This document shows positions 12,201-24,200 of a stretch of 64,000 nucleotides of DNA, piece after piece. The notes under the pieces are model-generated. The model saw nothing but the letters and a program-made list of their open reading frames with translations. It did not search any database and was not told the origin of the DNA. Numbering within the stretch: the stretch's first letter is position 1; every line of letters starts with the position of its first letter. Source of the stretch: Diphasiastrum complanatum (Eukaryota; Streptophyta; Lycopodiopsida; Lycopodiales; Lycopodiaceae); contig CM055107.1 in assembly GCA_029204225.1 (NCBI GenBank), forward strand, positions 15,002,900 to 15,066,899. The letters run 5' to 3'. Both the position numbers and the translations under genes were made by a program.

Positions 12201-15200
12201 CAGGTTTCTTCTCCTTCTTCTCGCCCGCATAAACCTCCGATTGAAAACCGAGATTGGGTGAAGACATCAATTTGACTGGATTCAACAGAACCTCCATTTG
12301 CTGATCTCTCATCTGATTACGATTATTCATATCATTGAGCGCCGTACTCAACTGCTGACAAATCACCATATAAGATGGCGCACCTGGATTCGCAGCTTGA
12401 TTTGAAGTTTCTTCGGCCATCTCGATATATCTATCCTGGAAATTACTAAATTTAGTTAATATCAGATTAACTTATAGTGAAGTACAGTTGACCAAAACCG
12501 ACTGAAATTGACTCCAGCATGGTCAAATCACTATTTTTAGTCAATTTCATAAATATTACAAGAAACTGGAAAAAACTAAAAATTTGTGTTTTCGCACTTT
12601 TAAAAAAAAAATTTAAAATTTTACGTTTCGTAAAAATTTGTAAAAAACCACTGTTAAGCAATCGAAATCGAAAATTTGATTCACAGTTCAATTCTTTATT
12701 TTACTACATTAATGTCCATCAGGCATGCAAGACATGCGACATTAAATTGATTTTTCACAATTACGAAATTTTACGTAAAATTAGTTCTACAGAAATTGTC
12801 AGTTATAAAACCCAATTTTGTATCTATCAGTCAGAGTACATACTTATAACCACTCAAAACAGATCTAAACCATCATACATGTCAGAATCACTCTGAGAAT
12901 CAACATGCAGACATTCCATGCAAGCACAGTACCTCAAAATAGGAAATTGACATGCATGCAATCAGAACAATTCAAAATTCTACCAATTTTGCTCACAAAA
13001 TTGCAAAACTTCAGATGATCATATCTTTGGCTACAGGACACCAAATTGAGTGCTGTAAAGCTCAGTACAGAGGGAGACCTAGTGAACAAGACTCTTGCCA
13101 CGTCAGCCTACCACTTAGGTTTCACACGTGCGAGTTCAGAACAGCCAAATAACTTGTAGGAGGGCACACTTTTCCAAGGCCAGTCTGCCTAAAAACTTGC
13201 AAACACTCAACCAAGCCTAAAAGTGATGATCCAAACAGTCTTAAATGGTCTCTGAGAGTTCCATGAAGCATTCATACAGATCCTATGAAGCAGTATGGGC
13301 TGTGAACCATGAATTCTTGATTTCTAGAAGTCAAAATTGCTACAAACTTGATAGAATTGAAACATAAGCCTCTACCCATCAATTTACAGGTTTGATAGCT
13401 TGCTGGGAAGGTAAAAAGGAATACAAATTATGCTGTAAAAAATCCAGAATGATTCCCTTATGGATTTAGAGAAATCCACCCCCCAAAATTCACCAAAATT
13501 GGTCAATTTTTGACACTTTTTGACTTCCTACAAACCCAATTGTTGGAATTATTGGCTCTAACTTCTAGGACAGCTTCAAAAGACTATGATTCATCTTTTC
13601 CCAACTTCAATTGATGTTCAACAACCTCCTACCATCCAATTTCATGAAAAAACAAGCAAAAATCATGAATTTTGGCCCTTTCTAGGTTTTTTCACCATGC
13701 CCAATTGGAATTTAATGGCAAGAACGTTTTCCAAATCCACATGCAATCCAATATACAGAGTTATAACCAGCCAATTGATCTGAACTTGCTGGATTTTGAA
13801 TTCTACCCTCCATTTTGTGTCAAAATCATGGAAAACAAGCCAAATTTGGCCACAAAAGAGCCTAGAATCCAAATACATGTGAAGATCCAACATGCAACCT
13901 GAATTTCATCTACTTCAAAGTGAATTAACTTGCTGGAAATTTCAGATCCTTAACTAGTTTTGAGTTACACATGCTAAAACTAGTGTGCCTCGACCCTCCT
14001 CATCATGTTGGACCACTATGAATTTGACATAACAAGTCTCCACATAGGCTTGCGATGACCTAAGAATTTGCAAGCACGAAAAGCTATCCCCATTAGATCT
14101 TGCAAGCCTAGTGCATCATGACTCTGTTGCATACATTGTTGTGGGTGTCACCAATGTACTAAAATGAAAACACTTATGGAATCTTTGGTGTGTTTCTTGA
14201 AACAAAACCTCTCCAAGGATGAGTGCCCCTTCCCTTTCATTGATTAGTTGCGCATCTCAACATAATGCTTGATATAACAAAGAAGGCGTGCAATCTGCAC
14301 CTATGGAGTCCCCACAAAGTCTTAGACCATCAACTTCATCATGCATAGCATGGACCAAATGCTACTACACCCCTACTCAAGTCATTAGTCCCCTAGAGTA
14401 GGTGCAATCTTGGAGAGTCACATGAGATCCTCACATTTGACCTGGCAGTCAGTTTACTGGTCTTTAATATCACACCTTTATCATTTTCTATTTAGGATAC
14501 ATTCCCCCACAACCACCTAGAACCAAGGTTTCAGTCCCTTGATCCCCCCAATTGCTTAACTTTCTCATCAATTTCATAACACGTGAGGCCTGTGAGGCCT
14601 CCCTTGACAAGAAAGACTAAGTACTCAAATCCTCCCTCTATGCTATCACCTCTTTCTCTTTCTACTTTAAACTTCTTGTTAGATAGCATATGGGATCACG
14701 CTATATATGATAAATTACCACTATATAGAAATTTTCAAACTTTTACAGAGGATTTCTACAATGTACAAAGGTTGATAAAGAAGTGACTTAAGCCCTCCTT
14801 TGAATGTCACCAAAAAGTTTATATTGTCTAGTAGAATGTAATACGTGCTCTATCACCAACCCTGATCCCAGTAAAAGATCAAGTGGAATTTTTGACAATG
14901 ATCACTTGGCTCAACAAAAACAGGGTTTCTAGCACCAACGAGATATGAAATCCCTATATTTAGAGTAGTTTGTATGAAAATTACTCCCGGAAAAACTAGA
15001 AAATAATTATAGATGATTATCACTAATTGATTTGTAGAAAACAACTAAGTGTTTTCAAATGTAGGTAAGCGGCAGTCAGGTGCCTTAAACATAGAAGGCA
15101 TGAAATTGAAAAGCATCACATTTTGTACAAAGGGACTGCTAACTCTATTTGTAGACAATTCCATTACTTCAACTTACCTACTAAGTACATTCAAATATTG

Positions 15201-18200
15201 AACGAACAATCAATTGAAGGTTTGCACTAAAGATTAGTAGTTATTAATGGAGGTTGGGAAGCATATATCGATACTCTAGTGACTTGCCAATGTTTTCTAG
15301 CAAGAGCATGCAATTTCCAAGGCTATATAACTAGCATGCACGATAGCATCACACTTCAATTAAAGAAGGAATTTCCTTTTCAATTTTTATATGTACAGAG
15401 TCCTTCCATTTTAAGTTTTATGTATAAAGCCATTGGATACTAGGGACAACTCTTAACAGGAAATCATTGTTACAGAAATATTAAGGACTACCAGCAACGT
15501 TCCCTCCAAGGAAAGGGTTGGTGCTGTGATTACGATACTGCAGAAAAAGGGGAAAGTCACACTACGCATCTGCAAAAGCAAGTATTGTTGGTTAGTGGAA
15601 CGTAGAATAAATCACGCATTGATCTCAGCCCACAGACAACTTCAGACCTAGCTATGTCCATACCATCTCAGTCTAATACAAAAAGAGCATTCGCAATCAT
15701 TATGCAGTATCACCATACAGACATACAATCAGTTAAGGTAATAAGTCTTAAAGAAAAAAAGAGTATCCAACAAAACTAAAGAGAAATCCAAAAGTGGTTT
15801 GTGAGGTCTGCACATCCTAATAACAAGAATGCATAAAGGCAATAGAACTTTGCTTCAAGTGGCCAGTTCTAAACTCGTTATGTGAAAATTCAGTGTTATG
15901 CTCAAGAATTGAGATTACAATCATAGTATACAAAGTCCAAAATAACTGCAAAAGCAGTGCATGCAAAATGCATCTTGGCTGTCAAGGTGGGCTTGAACCT
16001 GGGACCAAAGAAACTTTGGATGCCAAGCTAACCAACAGAGCCAATACCGTTCGCAAAATGATTAGATTTTGACTAGAATGATTTGATATTGCAGAAAATT
16101 TAATAATTAATTTTTTTTTTGATTTCCCCCCAAAAAATATGCAAAAAAAGGGACAAAAAAATCTGTGAAATCTGTCAATCATCTGTGAAATCATCTGTAT
16201 CATCTGTCAAATGACTCAAATCATCTGTATCATCTGTCAAATCATCTGTATCATCTGTCAAACCATCTGTACATCATGTGAAATCTGTGAAATCAGTGAT
16301 GATTTCAGATAATTTCTCATCTGTCAAATCATCTGTATCATCTGTCAAATCATCTGTACATCATGTGAAATCTGTCAAATTGGTATCATCTGTGAAATCT
16401 ATGAAATCATCTATGAAATCTGTGAATTTGGTAATTAATTGATTAATTAATTAAATAGAGGAACCATACCACGGTTCATGAACCGTGGTACAGTTCACCC
16501 CACGGTTCTGAGAACCGTGGGTTGTATGACTCAGCCAAAGCCACAGATGTCGGTATTATCAAATTCTTCTGATACAGGATGGCGTGATGTAAAATCTGCT
16601 TTGTGACCTTTGTACTTTTGGACATATGTTAAGTGTAAGAAGAAATCGATATCTGCAGTGTTAATTGTTCTATTGAGTCATTCTCTTTGGACAAGTTTAT
16701 TGTGAAGTCATTAAATTAGGAGAAAGTTTTCCCAAAACGCTACCACCTTGTTGCTTGTACTGTGGTCTTAGTTGGAGATCACTACATGATCATCCATTTG
16801 CTGTTTACTTTTAAGAGATGCTCGACACTTGATTTGATTCAGAACTGGAAATTAGACCAATTTCCAAGTAGGAGCCTTAGGTTTGGCGCCAACTTTCTCT
16901 CTTTTTTATTTTCATTGCTTAGGATAGAGAGAAAAAACCCTCATTGGAGTCTTTTGGCTCTATTGTTTTTCTACAGTGGTCATTGAGTGGGGCATTTGAG
17001 TTCCAATGGTTCACTGACGACATGCTTTGCTCCTTATTTGGTTACCTCAAGTTGCCATCAGTTTGCACAACTAGATAATTCAGCAAATACTCGTGGAGAT
17101 CATTATTCACCCATTTTCCCGAAATGCGAAACTAGCATAGTTCAACAGTTTAAACTATTTCACGACAGTGATTGTTCTCCATTGGTTCATCAAGATATTT
17201 ACATTTTCTTCTCTCTACATGTGTTTTGTTCTGCTAATGACTATAGTCTTGCCCTATGCAGTTTATTCAGGGTTGAATGTTTCTTGTTATTTACTTGTGA
17301 AGACACATGGATTCCTTTAATTGAAGACAAACTCACAAAAAAACTCAAGATTGATCTTCCAAGATATCTCCTTAGGTTTCAAGCCATATGCAAGTTCAAA
17401 CAAACAAGGAAACTAAAAGATAGCACGTCTATACTGACAACACGAAACTTACTTGAGTCACAATTTCAAGGTCCCTGGTGAAAAGCTGTGGTAGAAACCA
17501 AGGAACAGAAATAGCAACAGTTCCTAGAGTTAATCCACACAGTACTCCCATAAGTAGAAGAGAGTCCAACAGCACCCGAGCCTGCAAGACAACACAACTG
17601 GATCATGCATACTGAGGCTTTGAGAGTTGGTTCTTTTCTGAAGAGATTCAGCTGATAAGCTCTATGGGAAACTCAAGTAGCTGGACGTTTATCAAAATGG
17701 CAGTTAACTGCTATACCACTAGTGCTTGCAATGGGGTAGACATAAACAAAAGCTGAATTTCAAAAAGCTATTCTCAACAAAGATGAATCTCATCTAGAAG
17801 GAAAATGTACATTGGAATAGGATATGTGCAATGCAGTCTAATATATGTGGCTTTGGGCAAAACAAATCAATCGTGTTTTGCCTAAATAGACCGATATACA
17901 TTCCCATTATTTACTAGTAATCTGGCATAGGAGATGCTGGCCTAGTCAATGTCCAGTTGTCTCTCAAGCAAATGTCGAAACTGCAAACCAATCTGACATG
18001 GGAGATTAAAACTTTGTCCCTCAACTAGTTATAGAAACTGCATATTAATCTGATATGGAGATGTTGACCTAATTCACAGAACAACTTATCTCCTTATATG
18101 CTCCAAATTTTTGTGTAACCTCATGTAAATATAAAATCTCAAAAGCTTCCAGAAAATGTCTGAAGTTTATAGTCTGTGAAGCTTCTAAAAGGCCATATTT

Positions 18201-21200
18201 AAAATGAAAGACTTCCACACAGACAACAGCATTCCTAACAGCACATGTTTTCTTAGGTAATTTTGGCCTAATGGAAATCACTCAACTTAATGCTGGTACC
18301 ACAAACTCTAGACACTCAGAAAATAGAATGCAGATAGTATTGTCAGTTTGACATATTTGTTGCAAAATTGAGACTTGTTTATGAGTCTACTTTCAATGTA
18401 GCACCTGCTAGTCAGTCTTCGAAATTTCTAAGTATTTTATAGTTTCAGGATACTCATTAAAAAGTGCATTTCAACTTGAACTTTGAAATCCAACAAAATC
18501 ACTATATAATGTTATATCTATGATAATATTGACATAAAAAGAAGAGTTGCAATCTTCAACCCTATGGAATCCAACTACAATTTAAGGCCATCTACCTCAT
18601 CATCCATGCATAGCATGGACCAGTCGCCAAATGCTACAGCATACCTACTCGATATCTAAGAAGTGATATGGGATTACTCAAAAATATGTTTAAAAGTTTT
18701 TACAAAGAACACTGGGTCAAATGACAATTGACTACTTCCAAACCACAACAAATGGTATTGTAGAAAGAAAGAATATAACAATTCTGGAGTGTGCTCAAAG
18801 TATGATGAAAGGTAAAAGCTTATAAAACTCTTACTGGGATGAAGTGGCCACTACCGCAATTTATCTCCAAAATAGATCTCCTACTAAGGCATTGGATGGA
18901 AAAACACCCGAAGAGGTATTTAGTGGGCATAAACCAAATAAATGTGAGGCTTATGTTCATATATCAGAAAAAACCAGGCAAAAATTGGGCATCTTCATAT
19001 GCTCTTTCGATAGAAAGAAAGCCTACCAATTGTTTAAGACTAAACTAGGAAGAAACTTACAAGCCAAGATGTCAGTTTGAAGAGAACAAGCTTGCAGGTT
19101 TTTTACAGAAATTAGTGGAATAGCAAACAGAAAATGAGTGATTTCAATAATTCTTAAAAAATAAAGCAAATCAACTTCCCAAAGAAGAATAGACCACATC
19201 ACTGGTGGGAAAACAAGGTTCAAAGAAAGGAAGAACTGTTAGTTAAATCTGAATTTTGCCTTAATGGCAAAAGTTTTGAGTGACGATGAGCTGCATACCT
19301 ATGAGGAAGCTTCTCAAAGAAATAGCCTCTAGCTTGGCTAAGGGATAAAACCTTACACAAGATTTATTGTCATTGGAAAGCCCCCATCCCAGTTGGCTCC
19401 CCTCGTTTTATATCTCCACCTTCGATCCGCGGTACCCCTCATGGGCATGTGGTAGGCGCCTCCTACAATCATGTTATGGAGGCAGTGTGGGGTCTCATCC
19501 ACTAAAATCCCTGCAGGAGGCTGCACCACATGTTGAGTTATGTTCTCTCAACCCGACTAGGCCGACACAAAAGAGTGCTTTGGCTATTAAGCATAGAAGT
19601 CAATTGGTACTAAGTCCGTCTATAGGATCAAATATTATTCCAATGGCGAAGTGGATGAGTACAAGACAAATTGGTTGCATATAGATATTTTCATAAAAAA
19701 AGGTACAATTAAGGGGTATTAGATCTGTTTAGGCACTTGCTTCTAACTGTAGCTGGAATGTGGAGCAAATGGATATTAAATCAGCATTTCTTAATGGTTA
19801 CCTAGAAGAAGTGTATGTCACTCAACCTCAAGGCTTTATTAAAAAAGGAAAGGAAGATTATGCTTGTCATTCAAAGAAGGCCTTGTAAGGGTCAAATCAA
19901 TCTGCATGAGTTTGGTATTCATGCATCGATGAGTAATTTGCAAGCACAAACTGGTGAAAAGAAAATTAGATCCAAATTCTTACATTTTTCATAAAGAAGG
20001 CGAACTTCTCATTACTAAGTACTAACTCTATAAAAGAGAAATATGAAAGAAGTTTGTCAATTGAGTTCCATATGAAGGACCTAGTGTTAGAACTCACTAT
20101 GTGTCCTTTAATGGAGATTCCTCTGTTGATTCTCTGACTGCGAAGTCGAGGTACCAGAAGGTACACCCTTGACGACTGTTAGGGGTAATCGCGTTTCTTT
20201 TTTCCTTGGGTAGAATCTTCTCCAGAGATAGTATGGCGAGTACAAAGCTTTCTCCAGGCTTGGATTGTGTGACTTCATGTGGTTAATGCCATATTTAATG
20301 AAGTTGGGGCAATGGATATGGTTTTGAGGACCCAACTCATAATGGAGGAGCATTTTTTAACTTTTGGTCCATGTACTCAAGTTTGGAGGGGGCCAAACCA
20401 TAATGGGGGGTCCATGGGGCAAGTGACCTTCTTCTCCAATTAGCACTTGGCTGTCCAATGCCAAGGCTTTTCATTTGCCTTTGTAACTCCTATGTAAGAC
20501 ATGGCTCTTGGGTGTTGGCTTTTGGACATTCCACATTGGGAACTATTGGCCTTTGGATTTCTCTATCTCTACTAGTATAAATAGGCGCTCTCTTTCTACT
20601 GAGGAGGGAGGAAGAGCCTGAAGAGGCTGGAGAGACTAGAGAGAGTGGCAACGCTTATGTACATACATTCATTGTATAGAAATTTGTCTCCATTGGTATC
20701 CTACTTTGCTTCCACTTGTATGCATAATTTGTGATTGCTCATAGAACATTAGCATTAGTTCATTGTGAATGTTTCCGCTCCTAGTTTACAAAGTCGAGAT
20801 ACCAGAAGGTACACCCTAAACGGCTGTTAGAGGTCATCAGAGTGTCGGGATTCAATGTGAACTAGAAGCGGAAATGCGCCTATAGTGAAGGAGATTTGCA
20901 CTCAATATGCCTAGAAATATGTGCCTCTTTGCGGCTTGGAAAATGTGCCAATAAATCTGCATCAAACCTGCTTGCAGAGACATTGTAAAGTGGACCCAAT
21001 CTGCTTAAAAATGCACCCTTCAGAGACTCCATTGGCTGGAACAAAATCGCCCATCTGCCTACCTTCCAATATGCATAGTAAACTCCAGGATGGAGGAGCT
21101 ATGAGTGTTAATCATGCAGCCTATGAACTGCTTTGATACCATGTCAGGATTGAATGTGAACTAGAAGCAGAAACATTCACAATGAATTAAGTGATAGTTC

Positions 21201-24200
21201 TATGAACAATCACAGATTATGCATACAAGTGGAAGCAAAGTAGGATAAAAATGGAGACAAATCTCTATACAAAAAATGTATGTACATAAGCATTGCCACT
21301 CTCTCTAGTTAGTCTCTCTAGCCTCAGGCTCTTCCTCCCTCCTCAGCAGAAAGAGGCCACCTATTTATACTAGTAGAGATAGAGAAATCCAAAGGCCAAT
21401 GGTTCCCAATGTGGAATATCCAAAAGCCAACACCCAAGAGCCATGTCTTACATAGGAGTTACAAAAGCAAATGAAAAGACTTGGCATTGGACCGCCAAGT
21501 GCTAATTGGAGAAGAAGGTCACTTGCCCCATGGACCCCCCATTATGAGTTGGGCCCCTCCAAACTTGAGTACATGGACCAAAAGTTAAAAAATGCTCCTC
21601 CACTATGAGTTGGGTCCTCAAAACCATATACATTTCCCCAACTTCATTAAATATGGCATTAACCACATGAAGTCACACAATCCAAGCCTGGAGAAAGCTT
21701 TGTACTCGCCATACTATCTCTAGAGAAGATTCCACCCAAGGAGAAAATAAAATCTGATGGCCCCTAACAGTCGTCCAGGGTGTACCTTCTGGTAACTCGA
21801 CTCGCAATCAAAGCATCAATAGAGGAATCTCCATTAAAGGACAAATAGTGACTTCTAACACCCAGGATAACTTCACTATTGTCTTGGGATAGAGGTTTGG
21901 AGGCAAGCATACATTCCTTTTCTTACTCCAAGTGTGTTTAAATCTCTTGAAAAGTACAATATGTTAGATTGCAAATATGCTCACACTCTTCCAAAAGTAG
22001 ATTAGAAGCTTACTTCTTCTCCAAACCAAAAATGAATCGACGATATTGTTTTCGAGAGGCTAGTTGGTAGTCTCATATACATATGCACCCATAACCCAAT
22101 TCCGTATATCATATGAAAATGGGTATAGTGAGTCAATACGTGGTGGATCCAAGGGAATCATATTTGAGGGTAGCAAAGAGGATATTGAGAAACCTATGAG
22201 ATACGAATAAGAATATCAAGTGCAAGATGAGTTTGTTCTTAAGCGATTTTGTGATGTTCATTGGGCTAGTTATGCGGATAATAGGCATTCTACTTCAAGA
22301 TATGTATTCTCTTGTGGCACAAGTGTAGTTTCTTGGGCAAGCAAGAAGCAACCTGTTGCTGCTCTATCGACTACAAAAGCAAAACACAAGGCAACAACAA
22401 GTGTGGTATGTGAAGGCATATGGCTTCAAAGCCTTAGGTATGATTCATATGAATGTGAGTAGACACAAGAGGATGCAACTCCTTTGCTAATTCATATCGC
22501 TTCTAGTTTTTCATGCAAGGACCAATCACATATAAATCCATCACCATTTTGTATGAGACAAAGTTCAAGCTAGAGAACTAGAGCTTGTATATTATTCCAC
22601 TTTTGATCAAGTTGTTGATATCCTTAGAAAAGGACTTGGCAAAGAAATTTTTGGGTCATTCAAATCTCAAATGGACATAAGAATAGAAAAAACCAAAAAG
22701 AAGAATAACAACTATATCAATGACAAGTTATCTACTTGAATCCAAACTTAGGTCGCACAAAGTTGGAAGAAATTTTAGGGGTAGTTTGAGTTTGGGGGGT
22801 CCTACGACTCTTCTAATTCATTGGGCTCTTGACCCTTTGGCAACTTGACTCTTGACCCTTTGACTTTCCATTTAATGACCCTTGAGGTCCCTCACTATTG
22901 ATCTTCCAATTATTGTAAGGATTGAAGTGACATTTGTGCACTATTTACATGTACACCACCAAGAGGGAGAACTACCGCTCTCATTCATCAAATATCCAAT
23001 ACATTCTTTCATGTCTCAAGCTTGAGCAACTCTCTTCCATGAATGTTGTAGTTGAATGTTATAATTATCTTTATTTCTAACACACCCTATTATGGCATCT
23101 TTTGAATTGCTAAAGTCCACACTCACGTCAATTATGAGCTCAAGCTATTGTCTATCACCAAAGTTATACCCATCTTTCGTGTTATTTCGTTCATTTTCCC
23201 CACATCTAATGCAGTTGAGCCTTTCTTTCCTACAAATGAGGACTTCATCCTTGTAATCTAGTCACTATTTTCCAAGCACAGGTTCAACAACACCATCCTA
23301 GGTCCATTGTTGAATTTATGGTGAGTAGTAAGGTCAATTTATGAAGGAAAGTAAATGGGAAACCAAAGAGGTATTCTATCGTTTTCACATACTCTTAAAT
23401 TAGGCTTTCTTTTGAGAGGAGCGACTCTTGTTACCAAATGTACAATCATGTGCACATTGATTTACAATGGCTAATTTTCCATGTCAAATCTAGTCCTCCC
23501 TTGATTTTATCGTCTTTTGAGAAGTTGGAAGAGTTAGTAGCACTACATGAATTCTCTCTCGAGTCGCGAGCACTATGATAATTCCTGAGAACAATAATTA
23601 GCATTTGAGCCCTCTGTTAATACAAGCAACTAATGTTAATTTGGAATTTATACCTTTTGACTTGGGCCCTAGGACTAGGCATCTATATTTCACATTTTTG
23701 ACATTATGACTAGGCCTTCCCTCAAATTGTAAAACTTGAGAGAGAGAGAGAGAGAGAGAGCACCTGCTTTAAGTTTTTATTGGCTCCCCGAAGTAGTGCT
23801 GGCATGAAAGATTGTGCAGTTTGAGCCAAAGGCTCCCCCCATACCATACATAATGAGCAGATGCCAATCATGACCTGCAACAAAGTAGCATGCTTCAAAC
23901 TTGAACAAAGCAAAATCGTACTACATTACCCTATGCAAGCATGAAGAGAAGGCACATATACATTTTTAAGTCTAAGATTTGTATCGAATATAAGAATAAA
24001 CCAATTCTGAAAAAATGAGATGGCGTAAAGTAAATAGCTTGGCATTGTACTATGGTTCCACATACCTGATGAGCTGCCGAAGTAGTGGCTCCAACAGACG
24101 TTGCCAAATAGGTAATCAATGTATAAAACGATACCTGAGAAATAATGAATATCGAGACATAATAATCAAATCGCATAACTTATAAAATCTTCAAGAAAAG

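Larger units (their letters stand above)
9086..13870 (-). mobile_element. Ty3/gypsy chromovirus copy, internally deleted (minus strand)
   Basis: Reading leftwards from 13870: 1.4-kb leader, gag, zinc knuckle, protease, part of RT, then a deletion that removed RNase H and the HHCC finger, then integrase core, chromodomain, purine tract and 3' LTR. It belongs to the same family as the plus-strand copy at 6330-9075. The chromodomain at the integrase end marks the chromovirus branch. Confidence 0.85.
5726..15491 (-). other. MATE intron 11, 9.8 kb, gypsy-filled
   Basis: Bounded by GTAGTC (exon 11 donor) and CATGCAG (exon 12 acceptor). It contains a (TC)n tract, two oppositely oriented copies of one gypsy family and a copy of a dispersed repeat at 14280-14390. 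The part from 14400 to 15490 holds nothing I recognise. Confidence 0.88.
15570..17452 (-). other. MATE intron 10, 1.9 kb
   Basis: Bounded by GTAAGT and TTTTGCAG. It contains a tRNA-derived head, a minisatellite and one end of a hAT-like element. The 16580-17440 part holds nothing recognisable. Confidence 0.88.
18690..22690 (+). mobile_element. Decayed Ty1/copia element, interrupted
   Basis: Order along the plus strand: integrase end ([25 protein letters not shown]; 18740-19080), start of RT ([14 protein letters not shown] near 19640), RT palm ([20 protein letters not shown]; 19765-19830), then an interruption at 20085-21860, then RT end (FTIVLG, EVWRQAY) and RNase H ([38 protein letters not shown]; 22245-22400). 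Many stops. About 230 bp near 19345-19575 looks foreign to copia. No LTRs were found. Confidence 0.8.
17582..23763 (-). other. MATE intron 9, 6.2 kb, copia-filled
   Basis: Bounded by the donor GTGCTC (followed by CT repeats) and the acceptor TCTTGCAG. Most of it is a decayed plus-strand copia element with a nested insert. 22700-23730 has no recognised feature. Confidence 0.88.

Noticed and set aside
15982-16048. Functional tRNA gene
   Set aside because: A and B boxes are present but the anticodon and acceptor stems do not pair convincingly, so I list it as SINE-like only.
16165-16430. Possible CRISPR-like array
   Set aside because: Units are short, irregular and lack spacers of constant length; this is a eukaryotic minisatellite.
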